Part shown: positions 61,382 through 63,647 of the stretch, in pieces
How the letters are laid out: each line of letters opens with the position of its first letter
Position numbering within the stretch: the stretch's first letter is position 1
Assembly (NCBI GenBank): GCA_000434615.1
Contig: FR880797.1
Coordinates: forward strand, 19,884-83,530
DNA: 63,647 bases
Direction of reading: 5' to 3'
Source: Clostridium sp. CAG:510
GTDB taxonomy: Bacteria > Bacillota > Clostridia > Lachnospirales > Lachnospiraceae
The notes under the pieces: model-generated
Seen by the model: the letters and a program-made list of their open reading frames with translations, nothing else
What the model was told of the DNA's origin: nothing
Databases searched by the model: none
Translations under genes and position numbers: made by a program

Positions 61382-61410
61382 ATGTTAGCTCATGCTAACT
61401 GCATTGTCAA
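61382..61410 (-). promoter_or_regulatory. TetR-box promoter of the methyltransferase gene
   Basis: On the minus strand TTGACA (61405-61410) and TAACAT (61382-61387) are 17 bases apart. The perfect palindrome GTTAGC-TCAT-GCTAAC (61384-61399) covers spacer and -10 box. Confidence 0.87.
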
Positions 61411-61447
61411 TAAAAATGCTAAGTCTCATTTTCATGAAACTTAGCAT
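61411..61447 (-). terminator. Terminator after pflA
   Basis: A 9-bp stem ATGCTAAGT/ACTTAGCAT with a 14-base loop is followed on the minus strand by TTTTTA, eight bases past the pflA stop. Confidence 0.85.
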
Positions 61448-61454
61448 CCTGCAT

Positions 61455-62189
61455 TTAATATTTGGAGAACTCCAGGATTTTCTTGGCATTCTGAATTCTC
61501 TCTTCGGAAGGAGGCTCCACTCCTTCTAATTTATAAGGAATACCTAACTCTTTCCACTTGTATTCGCCCAGGGTGTGGTAAGGAAGAACCTCCACCTTCA
61601 TCACGGTGTCCAGAGTGTCGATAAATTCTCTCGTCTTGATTAAATATTCGTCCTTATCCGTAATGCCGGGCACCAGTACGTGACGAATCCACATGGGAAT
61701 GCCCTGCTCGGAAAGGTATCTTGCACAGTCTAAAATGTTTTTATTGGTATGACCGGTCAGCTTCTTATGCTCTTCGTCGTCGATGTGCTTGATATCCAGC
61801 ATAACAAGGTCGGTGTATTTCAGTAATTCGTTGAATTTGGAGAAGAAAGGCTCTTCTCTGGTAAAAGGCTGTCCGGAGGTATCCAGGTTAGTATTGATGC
61901 CTCTTTCATGTGCCTTTTTGAATAAATCAATTAAAAAGTCGATTTGCAGCAATGCTTCGCCACCGCTGACGGTAATACCGCCATCCTTGCCCCAGTAGCT
62001 ACGGAAACGCTCAGCCTTATCCAAAAGCTCGTCTGCTGTCTGCAGATTGTCTGTTTCAGGATTCCAGGTATCTACGTTGTGGCAATACTGGCAACGCATA
62101 TTGCATCCTTTTAAGAAAATAAGATAACGGATTCCGGGGCCGTCTACCGCGCCAAATGATTCTAATGAATGAATTCTACCTTTAATCAT
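61455..62189 (-). CDS. pflA: Pyruvate formate-lyase activating enzyme
   Basis: A 244-residue radical-SAM enzyme that makes the glycyl radical on pyruvate formate-lyase. The cluster motif is FLKGCNMRCQYCHNVDTW (CxxxCxxC), preceded by SLESFGAVDGPGIRYLIF, both diagnostic of PflA. Downstream elements GGITVSGGEALLQ and LDTSGQPF bind SAM. It lies directly downstream of pflB with a terminator between, so its level would be lower than that of the lyase. ATG at 62189; earlier in-frame codons lie in the terminator. Confidence 0.96.
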   Translation of the reverse strand: MIKGRIHSLESFGAVDGPGIRYLIFLKGCNMRCQYCHNVDTWNPETDNLQTADELLDKAERFRSYWGKDGGITVSGGEALLQIDFLIDLFKKAHERGINTNLDTSGQPFTREEPFFSKFNELLKYTDLVMLDIKHIDDEEHKKLTGHTNKNILDCARYLSEQGIPMWIRHVLVPGITDKDEYLIKTREFIDTLDTVMKVEVLPYHTLGEYKWKELGIPYKLEGVEPPSEERIQNAKKILEFSKY

Positions 62190-62243
62190 ATAAATACCTA
62201 TGCCTTTCTGTAATCTGCATATCAGTTCTGTCTTAGTATTACC

Positions 62244-62274
62244 AAAAAGGGGCCGGACATTACTGCCCGACCCC
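62244..62274 (-). terminator. Terminator between pflB and pflA
   Basis: A 10-bp GC-rich stem (GGGGTCGGGC with GTCCGGCCCC, two G-U) followed by T5 on the minus strand, 33 bases past the pflB stop. Partial read-through would set the pflA to pflB ratio. Confidence 0.85.
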
Positions 62275-62307
62275 AATTTACATCAATTATCTTGAAACCT
62301 GTTAAGA

Positions 62308-63647
62308 TTAAAGTCTCTTATGGCAGGTTCTTGCGATAACGTCATCCTGCTGTTCCTTGGTCAGGCTGATGAACTTAACAGCATAACCGGATACACGGAT
62401 GGTGAAGTTTGCGTATTCAGGCTTCTCAGGATGTGCCTGTGCATCTAACAGCTTCTCTGTACCGAATACGTTAACGTTGAAGCGTACTCAGGCTTCTCAG
62501 GATGAGCCTGTGCATCTAACAGCTTCTCGGTACCGAATACGTTAACGTTGAGGTGATGAGCACCACGATCGAAGTATCCGTCCAGAACGCCTGCCAGAGT
62601 ATTCTTCTGCTCGTCAAGGTCATGACCAAGAGCGGAAGGAGCCATGGTCTGGGTATTGGAAATACCATCCAGAGCATACTCGTAAGGAAGCTTAGCTACA
62701 GAGTTCAGGGATGCAAGCAGACCGCTCTGTTCTGCACCGTAGGAAGGTGATGCACCGGGAGCGAAAGGCTTGTAAGCTTCTCTGCCGTCAGGAAGAGCAC
62801 CGGTAGCCTTACCATATACAACGTTGGAAGTAATGGTCAGGATAGAGGTTGTGGGCTCGGAATCTCTGTAAGTCTTGTTCTTCTTAATCTTCTCCATGAA
62901 GGTCTTCAGAAGCCATACAGCAAATTCGTCTGCTCTTTCATCATCGTTACCGTATTTAGGGAACTCGCCTTCGGTCTTGAAGTCGATAGCGCAGCCCTGG
63001 TCATCACGGATAACTTTAACCTTAGCATACTTAATAGCGGACAGGGAGTCAGCTACGTGGGACAGACCTGCAATACCGGTTGCGAAAGTTCTTCTTACAT
63101 CGGTATCAATCAGAGCCATCTCTGCTGCTTCATAGTAATATTTATCATGCATGTAGTGAATCAGGTTCAGGATGTTTACATACAGAGCTGCACACCAGTC
63201 AAGCATGATGTCGTATTTATGCATAACTTCGTCGAAATCAAGGTATTCGGAAGTAATGGGTGCGATTTCGGGACCGCACTGCATATGCTTGCCGTTCTTG
63301 TCAAGATGCTTTTCATCCTTACCACCGTTGATAGCGTAAAGTAAGCACTTAGCAAGGTTAGCACGAGCACCGAAGAACTGGATTTCCTTACCGGTCTGAG
63401 TTGCGGATACGCAGCAGCAGATGCTGTAGTCATCGCCCCAGATAGGCTTCATAACGTCATCGTTCTCATACTGGATGGAAGATGTAGTTACGGAAATCTT
63501 AGCTGCATACTTCTTGAAGTTTGCGGGAAGAGCGCTGGAGTACAGAACGGTCAGGTTCGGTTCAGGGCTGGGTCCCATGTTTTCAAGAGTATGAAGGAAA
63601 CGATAGTCGTTCTTGGTAACCATATGACGGCCGTCCATGCCGATACC
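62308..63647 (-). pseudogene. pflB: Pyruvate formate-lyase, C-terminal part, frame broken by a duplication
   Basis: The open frame from the window edge encodes the C-terminal half of PflB with the active-site Cys pair (DYSICCCVSATQTGK), RANLAKCLLYAINGG and LDGISNTQTMAPSALG. It should end VSGYAVKFISLTKEQQDDVI (glycyl-radical Gly in RVSGYA) and stop at 62308. A 71-bp tandem duplication (62411-62552) shifts the frame, so the reading frame now stops at 62445 after a foreign tail and loses the radical Gly. Either the gene is dead or the repeat is an assembly artefact. The 5' part is outside the window. Confidence 0.9.
62411..62552. repeat. 71-bp imperfect tandem duplication inside pflB
   Basis: 62411-62481 and 62482-62552 are aligned without gaps and differ at four positions. 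Three of these are silent third-codon changes (GAA/GAG, GCA/GCT, ACA/ACC) and the fourth is at the repeat edge. The unit length is not a multiple of three. Confidence 0.95.

Overview
The window looks like chromosomal DNA of a motile, anaerobic member of the Lachnospiraceae (Clostridia). The evidence is a flagellin gene beside a large Lachnospiraceae-type flagellar-locus protein, pyruvate formate-lyase with its activase, CIRCE heat-shock control, strong AGGAGG ribosome binding sites, TTGACA/TATAAT-type promoters and tRNA genes without an encoded CCA. Genus cannot be fixed from the sequence alone. Most genes are on the minus strand. There is no rRNA, CRISPR array, prophage or insertion sequence.

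Layout. 1-12.8 kb: flagellin (cut by the window edge), a DUF6240-like protein, glycogen branching enzyme, a TPR/acidic-repeat/degenerate AAA+ protein, a lipoprotein and a zinc-ribbon membrane protein that share a C-terminal domain, RsmA and a HAD phosphatase. 13-18.4 kb: flotillin plus a membrane protein, then a DHHW/MBOAT/lipoprotein set for exopolysaccharide O-acylation. 18.5-27.4 kb: an ABC-F ATPase, a DUF2975-HTH-DUF4173 membrane operon, TatD and a periplasmic-sensor diguanylate cyclase, tRNA-Lys, a heavy-metal permease with a Fur-family regulator and a clear operator, and a Nudix hydrolase. 28-34.5 kb: a BlaR1/BlaI-type pair, a frameshifted glycerate kinase, RlmI, an acyl-CoA thioesterase/BAAT-type hydrolase and tRNA-Pro. 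34.5-42.7 kb: a membrane protein, cysteine desulfurase, oligoendopeptidase, two CIRCE-controlled Hsp20 genes around a DnaJ-type gene, and an SNF symporter. 42.7-50.9 kb: an ammonium transporter fused to a PII domain, a LytTR-DUF3021-ABC operon, YqeY, an amidohydrolase and a DUF2726 protein. 51-63.6 kb: HipBA, a hydroxyacyl-CoA dehydrogenase, two gene fragments, a TetR-centred cluster (GNAT, TetR, rifampin-phosphotransferase-like dikinase, MATE pump, LCM-type methyltransferase), and pflA-pflB.

Two observations stand out. First, four promoters (TetR, methyltransferase, GNAT and the distant BAAT-type hydrolase at 33.4 kb) carry the same palindrome, GTTAGC-N4-GCTAAC, at exactly the same place between the -35 and -10 boxes. 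This defines a probable TetR regulon of group-transfer, efflux and hydrolase functions, that is, a chemical-defence response. Second, three intergenic regions hold arrays of evenly spaced dyads. The arm sequences are unrelated (TAGGCACT/AGTGCCTA, TTTGAC/GTCAAA, TTTACG/CGTAAA), but the geometry is shared: dyads of 37-40 bp repeated every 52 or about 63 bp, which is close to 5 or 6 turns of B-DNA. I cannot match these to any described element.

Sequence-integrity notes: glycerate kinase has a one-base deletion in a G run, and pflB contains a 71-bp imperfect tandem duplication that breaks the frame and may be a strain-mixture assembly artefact.
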